Positions 45,876 through 57,500 of a stretch of DNA of 64,000 nucleotides are shown here, in pieces. The notes beneath the pieces were generated by a model, which did no database searches, was not told the origin of the DNA, and saw only the letters and a list, made by a program, of their open reading frames with translations. The position numbers and the translations under genes were made by a program. Position 1 is the stretch's first letter. Every line of letters begins with the position of its first letter. This DNA is from Agrypnia vestita (taxonomy: Eukaryota > Arthropoda > Insecta > Trichoptera > Phryganeidae). Location of the stretch: contig JADDOH010000183.1 of the NCBI GenBank assembly GCA_016648135.1, positions 124,001 through 188,000 of the forward strand, given 5' to 3'.

Positions 45876-47440
45876 CTGTAAATAAATAAAAAAATTGCAT
45901 ACTGAGAATATACAAAAGGTTTAACACTGCCCATGCTCCTATACCCTATGTGTGATCTATAGTAGATGCCACTATTCAAACTGCGATGAAACTCAGATAT
46001 AGGTTTCGTACTATTACATAACAAAAAGTTATAATAGACACTAATTTTTCAGTGGTCATTAATTATTCATCATCAATGTACAGTAACACCTTGGAATGCA
46101 GGCATAATTTGCTTCAGAAACATGTATGAAGTCAAAGCACTGGTATATCAATGCAAAACTGAGATAATTCGTTCCACAACCCAAAAGTTTTCATATAAAA
46201 ATAATTAAAAATGTTTTGGATCAGGTTTCGGATCCCATTGCAGGGTCCATCATCAGGGGTGTTGTTGGTCTACACGGACTACGATTGGAGGGGTTGAAGC
46301 AAATACTTTAAGCAGTTCCATCGAACAACAATGCTGAGCTCAAAGCGACCACCAGTTTGGATGTTGTGGATCGTAATGTTGCTAATGAATACGAATTTAT
46401 GAAAAACAACTTATTAAAAGAGTAAAACAATCTCTATTAGTGAGTAACTATCCATCAATGCCATTGGGGCAAATAAACAAAATCTAAACGTCTTTCTTAT
46501 GTGAATGATATGCGAGAGCCTGGCTAAGGATGAGAACTACATTTTGTAGGATACCGGGAAGAATCGGATACACTATCAAACAGTGAATCTGAACGAAACT
46601 GTTAGAAATAATATTTTTGCTTATTGATTTGGATGTTATTATTAATATTTATATTTAATAAATGTCTCAATATTAACATTTTCTGGATTTCTTGATGGCA
46701 TATAAATGAGAACGGCTTATTTTTGGGTCAGTATAATCCAATTTTCATTTGAGGGAAACAATAACATTCCCTTTGATACGTTGAAGCTAACAAATATAAA
46801 TCGCAGTTACGCTCGTGGCCTATCACAGAATTATGGAGAAAATATTTTATTCTGGCCAAGTATTAAAAATACACACAAATTTATGCTTATTTATTGAGGG
46901 TTACAAATTATACAAATTATATTACCGATATGTTTAGCAAAAATGTAAAAGTTAACCTTACAAACAACTTTCGATTTGAAATATGTGTGAAATCCATAGA
47001 AATTGATATGAGATACATGTCAACGCATGTCAATGTCTCAAGTTTAATAATACCAGTGATTATAGAACTGTGAGGTAAAAATTGGGATAGGTATCTGAAG
47101 GTTGAAAGGTGATCGACGAAGATGAAATGACTCGTTCGACAACAATGTGAGAAGAATTTTACGCTAGGTACATAAATGTATAAAGAGTTATGAAGGGAAT
47201 GGCAAGAATTGTATGTAAAGATTTCGGTTACGAATATTTATTTCATTAACCAACCTTATTTTCTAAGCGGGCACGATTTACACAAAACTGACTTTGAATC
47301 ATCTTTGAAATATTCTTAGACTTAATTTATAGCTAGTTTATTTCTATCACACAATTGAAAGCCTCATATTGCATATTTTATAAAAAATGTATATAAGAGG
47401 ATTATAAGGCGGGAATCAATGCTTGATTCGCACGCGACGC
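45876..47440. other. upstream region of GatC with repeat fragments
   Basis: It should contain the GatC-POLG2 promoter and a noncoding exon, which I cannot place. At 46227-46256, CGGATCCCATTGCAGGGTCC is the inverse of a word at 14304-14325. A possible pogo-type terminus, CAGTAACACCTTGGAATGC, is at 46091. No coding exon recognised. Confidence 0.35.
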
Positions 47441-48190
47441 TACGCGTCTTTGCCTACCAATAAAAATGCGTTGTCAGGGAAAGGAGCGGGAATTTAAAAA
47501 ACACGACACCACCGATATTTACATATTTATACATTTATTAACAGTAAAACACCATTTTCACTTATCCTTATCAACTAGAAAAATTATCGCCAACTTAATA
47601 ACAGCTACTAGTCTAAACGTAAGCAATCCGACCTTCACATAACTTTATCGTGTCTTGTCATATTCATGCCGCGGGTAGCTTCCTGTACAAGGCCACGCAA
47701 GTCGCGACCAACTGCGGAGAGGCACTGTCAAGCCACTCGCTCGTCCGGTCGCGGTCGCCCGATCCGCGGTATTCGCGTTCGGCTGGAGGCATCTGGCCGA
47801 AGGCGTGGTGGTCGTGGTTCCTGTTCCAGGCCACGCGTGCTGTCCCGCCGATCATTGTCGCTGGATCCGCGTCGTCGGGAGGCATCTGGCCTCCCTCGAG
47901 AACCGGTCACCGCCGAGGCACGGGGGCCGTGGCTCCTTGCCGCTTCTCCTTCGCTGCTGGTGGCGTCAGTCAGGCGCGGGAAAAGATGGCGATCACTCAG
48001 GCAAATGGCGTCCTAAGGCGAGAGATTCGCCCTCGAGGAAAGCTTGGCACCAACAGTCCCGGGTGGCTGCTTGCGCCCGATGTATACCATCTCTGTACGG
48101 GAAGCTTCTCCACGCGCTCTCTGCCCCTCCCGCGCTGCGTCAGACATGAGGCCAGCTGTATACAGCGCGGAAATATTTCAGCACGCAAAT
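47440..48190 (-). mobile_element. GC-rich island, possible end of an LTR retroelement
   Basis: 47650-48180 is strongly GC-rich in a very AT-rich neighbourhood. It contains a degenerate internal duplication (GGAGGCATCTGGCC occurs at about 47784 and 47878). Long arginine/proline/glycine-rich frames exist on both strands, none with recognisable similarity. On the minus strand it passes into an AT-rich segment with AATAAATGTATAAATATG near 47540 and ends near TTCCCGCTCC, TGACA at about 47475, which looks like an LTR. This is an interpretation from base composition and layout, not from a protein match. Confidence 0.3.
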
Positions 48191-48257
48191 AAATTCAAAC
48201 ATGTTAATATCCGATCTCACTACTTGCGTTCTCTAATACTAAGCCATAAAAAAATAA

Positions 48258-48802
48258 TTGCAAACAAAATCTTATTCTAAAACAAAAAAATATAATTTTA
48301 ACTTATTTTACTGTATAAAATCTAATTATCAAGTAGAGGAGGCAAAATCAGGAATGTGGCGTGTACCCATATCTGTTTTTGCCGACTCAAAAAAAGGTAG
48401 GGCGGCCACATGTGTCCGAGGTCTTAGAGAAAAACTAAATTCCGAGAAAAATTCGAATCGGACCGTCACAAGCATTCACGATTATGTCAAGGAAGACCCT
48501 TCAAAGAGGAAATCAAAGGCTGACTGAAGACTACTCGAAGATAGGGGACGAAAAAGGAAAAGTTCTTTATGTCCGGCTTATATGATGTTTGTGCAGGTTA
48601 AATTTTCCCACTACCTTCGAACGGTAGCGAATAGAATTTAACCGTCTTTTTTTAAATATTTTTTTTTTTAAATTTAAATTTAACCGTCTACGGAACCTTA
48701 TGCCTTATGCAATTTTTTCTCATATTTTATTACTCACTGCTGTTTAGTATTTTATTTCTATTTTATACATGTTTTATTCTATTAGACATCTAATAGTATA
48801 AA
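48258..48802 (+). other. unassigned segment with a short ORF
   Basis: An ORF at 48258-48527 (89 codons, lysine and serine rich) has no recognisable domain. Two AATTTAACCGTCT words flank a poly-T run near 48640-48690. Probably repeat-derived. Confidence 0.25.
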
Positions 48803-49065
48803 AATGTAATCAATTATTTAAGTGGCAACAAAAAAATAATTTATCTACATTTAATTTTATTTTTAATCGATTTAATCTCCATCGTTACCTAAGATCTATT
48901 GCATCTTGTTGGTAGACTTTTAAGAAAAATATGCTTCCAGGTGTTTTTATAGTGTCATTATCAAACCCTACCGGGCGCCCACTTCGATCGCTATCAGACA
49001 AGTCAAAATCACCATCGGAAAATTTTCTAAACCAACGTTGGCACTTATTTACTTTCAATATGTTT

Positions 49066-50880
49066 AAATCAAAATCAAAATGTTTAAAAAAATATAATGT
49101 GTAGTAGATTATTTGGTATTGCAGAATAATTTAAATGCTTTTTCATGCATAAATGCATTTCATTTCATAAATGCAATAAATTATCAGCTGGTGTAATGTT
49201 AACAAACTTTATTTGAATATTCAAAAATTCCAAGTAATCATCTTTTTTAAAATCAGAAATTCCCTCAATTTTACGTATACATTAAATGACATTCCTCTTG
49301 AAAGAGTCAAAATTTTAAGAGATCTAGGTGTGATATTTGATGAGAAACTAACATTTATTCCACATATTGACAACATCACTAATAATGCGTTGAAGATGCT
49401 AGGATTTATTTTGAGGCTTACAAAATACTTTAACACTATAAATTCCATTAAATTACTGTATACGTCTCTAGTACGAACTCAATTAGAATCTAATTCTCCT
49501 GTATGGTCTCCACATTATACTGTTCACTCCAATAATATTGAGCGAGTGCGGCACAAATTTTTGAGAGTTGTTAATTTTAAATTATTCATACCAATAATGG
49601 ACATAAATTATAATTTTCTATTGTCTCTAATTAAACTAAATAGGTTATCCGATAGAAGGAAAATTGCTGACCTCGTATTACTGTATAAAATCGTAAATAA
49701 TTATTACAACAGTTCAGAACTAATGCAGCTAATTTTTTATCACATCCCTTCCAGGAGCACTAGACAAAGTATATCGTTTCATTGTGACAATGTTAGTGTA
49801 AATTATGGATAAGTAGATTGTACATTTCTATGTTGTTTTTTTTTTTAATATTAATTAGATAATTTCGAATTTTAAACTAATTTAACTTTTCTCCAAGTAA
49901 TCTTCCTTAAGGAAGCAGATTGCGTACTTTTGCGTTCCTTTTCTTTCATATACCTATAATTGTGGATTGTGTTTAAATTTTAACCTCTCTCCAATATTTT
50001 TTTTTTTGGAAATTGTATGTTTTGTTTGTATATTTTCTTTCGCCTATTATAATAATTGAATTTTCTGTAAATACTATAATACCTTGCCTTTGACTTTGTG
50101 TGTTTGAACTGTGTGAACCTCGAATTACCGCGCCTAATTTACACCTCCCGCCATTCCTTCCTCTTTGACTAATTTATGTACGATACCGGTAAGTCGTAGA
50201 GCCACGACTGCACCGAATAATAGACGGTGCCCGTAAGTGGAGGGCACTCGTCTTCGGAGCAAATTTGATATCTAAAGTGATATCAATCTCATTTGCACAA
50301 AAAAAACTTTTTCGATATGCTGCTTCATAGACATTACATAATTTTACAAAAGAATAATTAATAGAAATACATCTTGTTTTCACCACTATGTATGGCTACC
50401 TATCGAATGTTTTTTCGGAAACACTAGCCGCCTACAAGAAAGCTCTTCTGGACGAATTTGGTCGTTTATAATTAGTTATTGATGTCATGTCTATCTCTTG
50501 TTTTTAGATTTTTGAATTTTACATTTCATTTTATTTTACTGTCCATTTTATTATTGCTTCTTGAGTTTCAGATTTGATTTGTTTACAATTATTTCATTTT
50601 GTTGTAATTTTGTTGCTCCTTGAATTTCAGACATAATTATTTTAATTTGTTGTAGTTTTATTGATTGTTGACTATTATTTCATCTGATGTAATTTTGTTA
50701 TACTTTATCTTATTCACTTAATGTTTTATTTTTCTTTATATATTACTTTATTCATTGTTTTTGATAGAATTATACCTCATCTTCTTTTTTTATTATTACC
50801 TATCAATCTATACATCTTTATATTCATTGTTTTTTTAATGGTACGTTGTACCGTGTGTTAAATAAAAATAAATATAAATA
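49066..50880 (+). mobile_element. 5'-truncated non-LTR retrotransposon inserted into a mariner copy
   Basis: The insert is flanked by AATATGTTT (49057-49065) and AATACGTTT (50881-50889), a 9-bp target duplication with one mismatch, at a position that is continuous in the intact mariner copy. It carries the last part of a reverse transcriptase frame, then about 1.07 kb of 3' UTR, and ends in AAATAAAAATAAATATAAAT, a short-repeat tail like that of CR1/jockey-type elements. Confidence 0.8.
49213..49812 (+). pseudogene. non-LTR reverse transcriptase, C-terminal part
   Basis: 199 codons stay open to a stop at 49810-49812. Motifs in order: ERVKILRDLGVIFDEKLTF, PHIDNITNNALKMLGFILR, LLYTSLVRTQLESNSPVWSP, NNIERVRHKFLRVV, then SDRRKIADLVLLYKIVNN. 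This is the thumb/connection region after the catalytic palm in jockey/CR1-like reverse transcriptases (DLGV-FD-KL-F--HI; LY--LVR--LE--S-VW-P; IE-VQ-KFLR). The catalytic YADD box lies upstream of the truncation, so it is not active. Confidence 0.8.
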
Positions 50881-51156
50881 AATACGTTTCCATACACATC
50901 ACAAATTTTATTTGTTGCAACCGTTGCATTAACACCCGATAGAAAATGAAACAGCATGCAATGACGTAAATTTTCTAAGTTAGTTGATTGTCCGCCATTT
51001 TACAACAGAGTAATAAAAAAATAAAAATTGTCACAAGTCACAAGAGCATGGATTATAATATTGCGTATAAAACACATCTTTACACTTTCACTTTACTGAG
51101 CTTGACTGAAGCAAACATTCCACACCAAAAATAATTTATTACTTTTGGGTACACCT

Positions 51157-51533
51157 ATTAAAAAAACATAAATACGTCACTATATGCACTATATGATAGA
51201 AAAATACTTGATTAAAAAATCTACACAATAATTGAAAAATTAACCCGTAAGCAGTAGTGCCCGTCATTACTCCTGAGTACTTACTCAGTCGACGATCATG
51301 TACATAATTCTGGAATAGAAAAATATTTTCAACAGCTGATAGCTTCACAGTGAAACTGCAGAGAGCTGTCAAATTTCGTTGGATTAGCTACTATTAGGGC
51401 AGATTTTTTTTTATAAATATGTGTTTAATATTAAATGTAAGCGTATGTAGGTAGTTTATAAATTTACTTTATCATCGAATTAACTTTTCCATCGGATGTG
51501 CCTAGCAGATGAGATCGTATTAGTTTCGGCAAA
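51157..51533 (+). promoter_or_regulatory. Tsc2 5' UTR and presumed promoter
   Basis: The Tsc2 start codon is at 51534 and no splice acceptor forces an upstream exon, so the promoter most simply lies here, directly after the mariner terminus at 51156. No core motif is clear. Confidence 0.35.
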
Positions 51534-54500
51534 ATGAGTTCAAAAGACAAAGAAAACAAATCTTTTCAAGACAAGCTCAAGCAATTTTTTCGATTGGGAA
51601 AAGGTGGCACCGGTAAGTTTTCCTCTATTTGAGTTTATTAAGCTGTTTTAATTTTTTTTCGTACAGTATATTTGATTCGAGATCATTTCAATTATTTTTT
51701 CAGACAGTTTTTCAGTAAATGTGTCTAATTTCTGGAAAATATTAATTTTTACAGGGAATATAAAAAGCAGAGTAGATTTTGCAATTACACCGGAGTTAGA
51801 GAGAGAATTGAGTTTTGAAACTCCAACACCGCAGAGATTAAAAGTGATTCGAGATCTTTGTGACAACGTCTTAACAAATCACTTGGAAGATGTAAGTGAT
51901 TAATGACAACATATATAGCAATTTTAATTAGTACTTTGTAAATATATAATAAAAATAATTATGTAAGTGAAATAGTTCACATTATAAAATAAGTTGATTA
52001 TTCCATAAAATGTTAACAGTACTGTGCTGTTTAAGAATTACACAAATGCTTTATCGGTTATTGTGAAAAATTTTACTCCGCACACTTATCACATTATGTT
52101 TTCACATACACTGCTAATATTCATTAACATATGCTATTAATAGTCAGCACTCTCTTAAGGCATTGCCATACTGAATATTTGCTCAGGGCCCCGCTCTTCT
52201 AGTGGCCCCCTGCTGCCATATTGTTTTTATTCCTGTGGGTTAGTAGGGCCGGTAGGGGGCCCCAGTGTGTTATTTCCCCATGATCTACAATATTGTTAAG
52301 ATAGCACAGCTGGTGTGCAAATTAAATGTAGCATAAATTGTAATCTAAATTTAAACATATACACATAATTTAATCACATAGATTGACTAACATCTTCCTT
52401 ATGAGATTTCAATGGAATTTGTAATTATTTCATTCTCTACTTTGGCTTCACTGCAAATGCAATTTTTATTCTATCTTGCAAGGAGACTCTGAACATAGTC
52501 CATTCCTTGGCTCACTGACTTACCTTGAACTTGTGGACATGGCGTGTTCCAAGATTCGGAACAGAGAGAATGCAAAGTAATTTGTTTTGAGGCATTGTGG
52601 AATTTTAGCTTTGAGTATGTGAAATTCTAATTAAGTACACCTGTGTAGCTTGGGATGTATGGACTGTTGCTGATTTAATGAATCTTTTTAACGATTATAT
52701 AAAATCACATTAAATACATTTTTTATATATAATTGCATTGTGTAAATGCTTTGACTGTCTTGTTATGATATCTTTTAGTAAAAGTAGGACTTTTATCTTT
52801 TAGTTTTGGAGTACTGTAGTCTTATGAATATTCTGCATTTCTATATGCATTTTCAATAGTGAATGTGTAATAATAGTTCTGGAAAACAATCAAAACAATA
52901 TTGTGGATTACATTTTAACAAATATTCATACATACATAATTGTTCTAAAAAAAGATTATTTGCAGATCAAAGATCATTTTCAGTTTGCAGTTCATCTTAT
53001 CAAAGAAAATAAATTTAATTACGAAAGAGTTTAATACATAATGTGTATGAATTTTAATATTATGAATTTTAACACATAATCAGAATGATAATTATAGATT
53101 TAATTGTATTTTTTAGTTGACAATCCAGCAGAGACATTGATTAGCAGATAGATTAAATAAATTTTATGGCAGTTTTATGTTTTACAATAATTTTAATGTT
53201 TAGACTCATAAATAGAATAATAAATAAAATAAATAAATAGTTAATGGGTAATCAAATTAATTTTGTAAATAGCCCTCTCTTAAAAATTATTACTTGCACA
53301 AGTTGTAACCACTTTGTGCCTACTTAATTTGTAACCACACCCCCTTTTGACCCTGTCCCGCCATAACTAACAAATCTATATTGTCCTGAAGAAGTAAAAC
53401 ATCTAGAATTTTTGTAATAATAATATTTTGAGCTCTTCCTCAGATATATCCCATATTTTTGATTTGTCCCTTTTTTTAAAACATTTACTATTACTACTGA
53501 TCAAACAATATGCTCTTAGGTATGTTTGTATAATAATTATGAATAAAATAAACAAATTTAGACACATTTTTTACATCGTTTATACTAGTTACTTTATCAT
53601 AATATTACTATACTTGACTCTTCAGTAATCGTATGCGGGATTTTAAATCTACACCACAAAGAATAGCCACTTTGGCGACTTTATTTTTGATAAAGGACTT
53701 AACCAATGACTTATTTTATTATTTAGCAAAAAGCGGTGGAGAAGCTATGGCTGTGCACTTGTGACCTTCTGCAGCCCGATCAGCCGAAAGAATGTCGTCA
53801 CACTGTTCTGCTGTTCCTGAGGATTTTGATTCAGGGGCAGTATGAAATGCTAACTCTCATGAGGGTTCAGTTCTTCCAGCTTGTCAAAGAACATGATCAC
53901 CCGGAGGACACGGAACACCGTTTGGAAATATTACAAACTCTCACTGATAATGGGAAGGATATTAAATATTTTGAAGATGAAGTGAGGATGTTTTTAATTT
54001 TATTTCGTTTTTAGTGCCATATAATATAGATTGTAGATTTTATTTAGTATATATGTATGTAAATATCTATATTGCAGAATTATAAACAATAAAATTACTG
54101 TCATGTTTTGTAAAGTAGTGTTTTAAAATTATAGAGTTACGGACCACCAAATCAATTAGGGCCGGTTGTTTCAAGTTGGATTAAAGTAAGCGTTCTTTTA
54201 AAGCATAGATTTTTACGTTCTCCACCAATCAGACGATCCGTTTTCGTAAAAATCTATGCTTTAATCGAACGCTTACTTTGATCGAACTTAAACCAACCGG
54301 GCCTTAGAAGTATTTATTATACATGGGATACTATTTTTACAGTCTTTTTTACACAATTTTTTTTTACACAAATTTGTTTTCGAACTCGAGATTGATTTAG
54401 AGAATCATGTTAGTTTCATGAAAAGTAGTAACGAAGAAGTAGTAACATGTCTAATGACAGCGAATTCAGTCCAACAACAAATGATAACAAAGTAGAACAA

Positions 54501-57500
54501 ATTGTTTCATTTGAACTGTGCAATTTCATCATGAATTGTGCAATTTCAACGAGATTTTACTACTTGCGTGGCTCTTTACCAAGTTCTCATATAAGGAACT
54601 CATTGAAAATCAATCAAAGCTATCACTAACTGAATTTTTATTTTGAAAGTCCCTGTAAACACCAGTCCTGATATCTCAAGTGATGAAAGTGATTTCGTAC
54701 CAAACAGCGTAAATGGGCGTGTTTATTGTCTGATAGAGAGTGAATAAATTTTCCTATGATTTTCTAAACTCATATTATTTTTTTAAATAAAATGTTATAA
54801 TAAACAATACTGAATTGTATTGAAACTTTTTGAAACTTTTTGACATCCTGGATTCATTTTTGTACGATGAAACCTATTTCCCATTTTTCTCTATTTTACT
54901 GATTTTTTAAACACAGTTTTTTATACTAGTATTTTGTGGAACATAATGGAACAGAATCCAGTGTATTATGAATGCCAATAAGGCTTGTTTAGTGAATAAT
55001 ATTATGTACTAAATTATTATATTTTTGTTAAATTATTTGAAATTATAACTAAATGTATAAAAGCAAAGGCAGCAAAATCCAAAAAAAAATTAATACAATT
55101 TATAATGTACTGAATTTGAAATTTTATAGGAAACATACATAGCATATAAATTTATAGGTTACATGATTTTGGAAGGGATAGATACATTAAATCTAGAATT
55201 CAGTACATTTAAATTTAGTAATCCTCGGTGACTGCAATCAAAACATTTTTTAATTTTTTTTGAATATTGCTGCCTTTGTTTTTATACCCCACATATCACA
55301 TCGATGAATAAAAAATATATATTCTCTGTGACTTGTTAACTTTTATATATATTTCTAGTTAATTAATTATATTTTATACTTTTGAACTACACTACTACTA
55401 CGAACTAATTTAGTTATTAGTGATGAGTTGGATGTGATAATGAAATTTTTAAAATTCTAGTTTTAGTGTTTGCACGGTCATATTTTTCACTCCACGGAAC
55501 TTACATGTTAATCTCAACATTCTTAAATATTTTCATGTACTTTTTCAGATTGGAAAGTTTATGTTGCATTGGATGCCTACAATTACTAATCCTGATCTCA
55601 TTGTAGAGTTTCTTTCTATCCTTGTCAACATTATTAAATTCAATGCAGCTTATTTATATGAAGAAGTTATAACAGGTTTCGTGAAGTAAGTCTTTGTTTT
55701 ATCATCATAGGTTATGAACTTAAAGCTTTATAAAAGTTGACCTAACCTTCTGTGCTTAATCTGAATAATCTCTAACTTTTCTCATACTCTAAAATATGTA
55801 GAGGTTCCAAGGTTTGCTCATTTAATATTGGTTGTGGTAAATATAAATAATACTTGTTTTTTGTTTTACAGCAACACTTGCAACCTCTGCTGTTACTCGG
55901 CAACACCCCAGGTGGTTTTAGGATGTTTGCAGGTTTTAGATACAGTCGTTTGCTACACAATCTTCCCACATGAGTCATTACAAACATTTATTTCTGCTCT
56001 CTGCAGAACGGTCAATGTGGAACAGTACTGTCAAACTAGTTGGAAGGTATTTATATATTTTTTTAATTTGTAAGGCACAAAGTTTGAACAATTTAAAAAT
56101 AATTTCGCAATAAGTAGACACTTACTTCCATTACATTCGATAATGCTGCATCAAGAACTCTTTTAAACATTCTTAAGTTGGTAGGATTTTGATTGAATTA
56201 GTGTATGCGTATCTTAAAATACATGGATATTACTTGCAGATAATGCGGTGTGTTCTGGGTACGGACTTCGGGCATTCTGCCCTTCATCTGATGTGTGTAG
56301 CCTTGGGTTCGGGCGGAGCGGATTGTGCTCTTGTGAGAGGAGCAGTGTTCTACTTGAACATGGCCCTCTGGGGTCCAAAGAGGGTCGCGGCCCTCAAATG
56401 CACCCCGACACAAGTTCTCCCGAGCTTTCTCAAGGTAGATGAATAGCTTTTTAAGAACGATATTTAGTTAATTAGTTTATTGTGTTTTCCACATGTCAGA
56501 CTCATTAATATACATACATATATGTACATTAATATACCTCACAATGCAACCCTTTTGATAATATTCTGTCTAATTATGGAGACATAATTAGTAAGTAACA
56601 ATTTCTTGTCACGAGCACTTAAAATATCTATTTTTTCTTTTATGTCTGAATTTAGTGTTACAGTTAATTGTAAAATTTCTCACTTTGGCACAATGTACAC
56701 AAAAGTAAAGTGTATCATAAATGATCCTAAAAGTGCCTTTTGATTATTGTTATTTGATTTAAAATACAAGGACAAAAAAAGAATTTCCATTGTTTCAATA
56801 CTAAATATTTTTTATTTCAAATAGGCTTTGGAGGGCAACCAATCAGTAGTAACTTATGAAGTTATTCTGGCCATGCAGAGCCTCGTTAACAAACACGGCC
56901 AAGAACTTCACGAACCTGCCTGGGATCTCATTTTTAATATCATACTTACTATTATTAATCAATTAGGTATGCTATTAATGTTTTTTCTATTTACTTGAAA
57001 TATTACATATTTTTTAATAGAGAAAGTACAGTAGATTCTCGATTATCCGGGCCGGTAGGAAAAAAATGATTTGGATAAAAAAACCCGGAAAATTTTCCCA
57101 AAAAACATGTAATACCAAATTTGAAAAAGTATATATAATTGCACACAGCTGTATGACACTCAAGTACATAAAAATATCAAATAAAGGAATGAAGTAGGAA
57201 AATAATTACAAACACTAATTAAAAATCTTGGAAGTGAATTTTAAATTCCGTAGCGGCCGGCTTCACCTTTTTAACCACCCAGAGAAGTGTTGAAATCTCC
57301 AGTTAATTTCAGTTTTTGGAAAAATGCTTCGCTTTTGCCGCACTTAAATACGTACTTTAAAACAGGGTTTTCACTTGTTTCACGATAACACTGATGTAAA
57401 ATTTGCATACGACTCATTAGATTAAATGGTGAAAAATAATCACACAGTTATACGACCTGAAAATACAATATTGAGCATACGAAATAAAGAAGTCCAAAAT

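Larger units (their letters stand above)
48803..51156 (-). mobile_element. non-autonomous mariner element, copy 2, split by a retrotransposon
   Basis: 48803-49065 and 50881-51156 together are the reverse complement of 22639-23171: the ATCGATTTAATCTCCAT block, the CCATCGGAAAATTTTC block and, after the insertion, TTGCAACCGTTGCATTAACA and the GGGTACACCT terminus. The left terminus is slightly truncated. The insertion lies in the remnant of the transposase N-terminal coding part. Confidence 0.8.

Noticed and set aside
47650..48192. 180-codon GC-rich ORF as a real protein gene
   Set aside because: Long ORFs exist in several frames on both strands, as expected from high GC; none shows a recognisable domain, and the composition is dominated by Arg, Ser, Pro and Gly.
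50174..50386. Minus-strand ORF inside the retroelement 3' UTR
   Set aside because: No similarity, and it lies antisense in noncoding retroelement sequence.
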